A stretch of DNA of 7,272 nt from Bacteroidota bacterium. GTDB taxonomy: Bacteria > Bacteroidota > Bacteroidia > Bacteroidales > B18-G4. The stretch spans positions 1-7,272 of the forward strand of contig DAOVZP010000076.1 in assembly GCA_030635045.1 (NCBI GenBank). The letters run 5' to 3'. The notes under the pieces were generated by a model, which was given only the letters and a program-made list of their open reading frames with translations, was not told where the DNA came from and made no database searches. This document shows positions 6,502 through 7,272 of the stretch, in pieces. Both the position numbers and the translations under genes were made by a program. Each line of letters opens with the position of its first letter. Position 1 is the first letter of the stretch.

Positions 6502-7272
6502 ATGCCAGCAAAAATCAGATTGCAGAGACGAGGCAGAAAGGCAAGACCTTTTTACCATATCGTCATAGCGGATGGTCGTGCACCACGAGACGGGAAATTC
6601 ATTGAAAAAATTGGCACTTACAATCCTATCGTCGAGCCTGCCGACATCCAGCTTAATTTCGACAGAGCCCTTTACTGGCTCCAGTCAGGCGCACAGCCTA
6701 CCGACACTGTCAGGACCATATTGTCCTTTAAAGGTGTTATGTATAAAAACCACCTCCTGAAAGGGGTGAAAAAAGGAGCCCTCACAGAAGAGCAGGCCGA
6801 GGCCAAATTCCAGGCATGGCTGAGTGAAAAAGAAGCCAAGGCCGACAACAAGGTCAAAGAAAGCGAACTTGCGAAAAAAGAAGCACACAAGCAAGTTCTT
6901 GAAGCTGAGAAGCTTGTAAAAGAAACACGTGCAAAAGATATTGCTGCCAAGCGTGCAGCCGCTATTGAAAAGCAGGTAGAGGCTGCCAGGGAAGAGATCA
7001 CGGCAGAAGCCACAGAAGAAGCAGGGGAAGTGAAGGAAGAAGTGAAGGAAGAAGTGAAGATAGAAGAAGTAAAAGAAGAAACACCTGCTGCAGAAGAAAC
7101 AAAAGCCGAGGCAACAGAAGAAAAAACAGAGGAAGCCAAGGAAGAGGAAGTGAAGATAGAAGAAGTGAAAGAAGAGGAACCCAAGGCGGAGGAAGTGAAG
7201 ATAGAAGAAGTGAAAGAAGAAAAACCCAAAGCTGAGGAAGTGAAGAAGGAAGAAATGAAAGAAGAAGAACCA
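6502..7272 (+). CDS. rpsP: Ribosomal protein S16 with long repetitive Glu/Lys-rich C-terminal tail (3' end outside window)
   Basis: Residues 1 to about 82 form the S16 core, a 30S protein needed for small-subunit assembly. Its opening [24 protein letters not shown], the [13 protein letters not shown] strand and [20 protein letters not shown] are typical. A Bacteroidota-type extension follows ([30 protein letters not shown]), then a Lys/Ala/Glu-rich, probably helical segment to about residue 170. From there the tail is almost only Glu, Lys, Val, Ala and Thr. It includes a 15-residue repeat ([15 protein letters not shown]) at 215-229, 230-244 and 245-257, and a diverged copy at 183-197. The frame is still open at the edge after 257 residues, far longer than ordinary S16 (about 80-90) and, as I recall, longer than most Bacteroidota versions (roughly 180). 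There is no stop or frameshift up to the edge. The start at 6502 is fixed by the conserved MPAKIRLQR opening. No Shine-Dalgarno is seen. rimM and other translation genes often follow, but lie outside the window. Confidence 0.96.
   Translation, partial: MPAKIRLQRRGRKARPFYHIVIADGRAPRDGKFIEKIGTYNPIVEPADIQLNFDRALYWLQSGAQPTDTVRTILSFKGVMYKNHLLKGVKKGALTEEQAEAKFQAWLSEKEAKADNKVKESELAKKEAHKQVLEAEKLVKETRAKDIAAKRAAAIEKQVEAAREEITAEATEEAGEVKEEVKEEVKIEEVKEETPAAEETKAEATEEKTEEAKEEEVKIEEVKEEEPKAEEVKIEEVKEEKPKAEEVKKEEMKEEEP
7144..7272 (+). repeat. 45-bp in-frame tandem repeat in the rpsP tail
   Basis: Units lie at 7144-7188, 7189-7233 and 7234-7272, the last cut by the window edge. The first two units differ at 4 of 45 positions and share their first 32 bases exactly; the third is more diverged. 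Each unit encodes 15 residues of the pattern [16 protein letters not shown] separate older copy is at 7048-7092, before which a shorter 12-bp pattern (gaagtgaaggaa) repeats at 7027-7059. Because the unit is a multiple of three, copy-number change would alter tail length without breaking the frame. Confidence 0.85.

Noticed and set aside
6672..7229. 185-aa minus-strand Ser/Thr-rich frame with FTSSIFTSS repeats
   Set aside because: It looks like a repetitive surface protein, but it is just the reverse complement of the GAA/GAG/AAG-rich rpsP tail, where stop codons on the opposite strand are rare.

Overview
This window looks like a piece of a Bacteroidota chromosome, probably an environmental or gut-type Bacteroidia member. 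The evidence is threefold. Candidate promoters carry the Bacteroidota -7 element (TAnnTTTG) a short way upstream of dnaE, trxA and a small gene. No start codon has a recognisable AGGAGG-type Shine-Dalgarno. Ribosomal protein S16 has the long charged C-terminal tail seen in this phylum. The phylum call is strong; any finer placement is a guess. All genes look like core or ordinary chromosomal genes. I see no transposase, integrase, CRISPR array, tRNA or rRNA.

Left part (1-5786), all on the minus strand, in transcription order from right to left: dnaE (replicative DNA polymerase III alpha), a 97-base spacer, trxA (thioredoxin), a spacer with a good intrinsic terminator and a second hairpin, a DUF58/VWA-like protein, and 8 bases later a secreted M1-family metallopeptidase that runs off the left edge before its catalytic motif. 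dnaE and trxA each have their own -7-like box about 35-45 bases before the start codon. The terminator behind trxA suggests that the DUF58-M1 pair is transcribed separately, or by read-through.

Middle (5787-6047): a 261-base AT-rich divergent intergenic region. It holds a dnaE promoter candidate on one strand and, on the other, a promoter candidate almost touching the start codon of the next gene.

Right part (6048-7272), plus strand: a small, mostly helical protein of unknown function (118 aa), a 97-base spacer containing a perfect 16-bp palindrome, and rpsP (ribosomal protein S16). The Glu/Lys-rich tail of rpsP contains a 45-bp in-frame tandem repeat that is still running at the right edge.

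The genes serve replication (dnaE), thiol redox balance (trxA), translation (rpsP), and envelope or secreted functions (DUF58, M1 peptidase). They do not form an obvious single pathway. I did not find a convincing new multi-gene system. The points most worth a second look are the repeat-built S16 tail, the fully conserved metal-site residues in the DnaE PHP domain, the palindrome before rpsP, and the RNA hairpins between trxA and the DUF58 gene.
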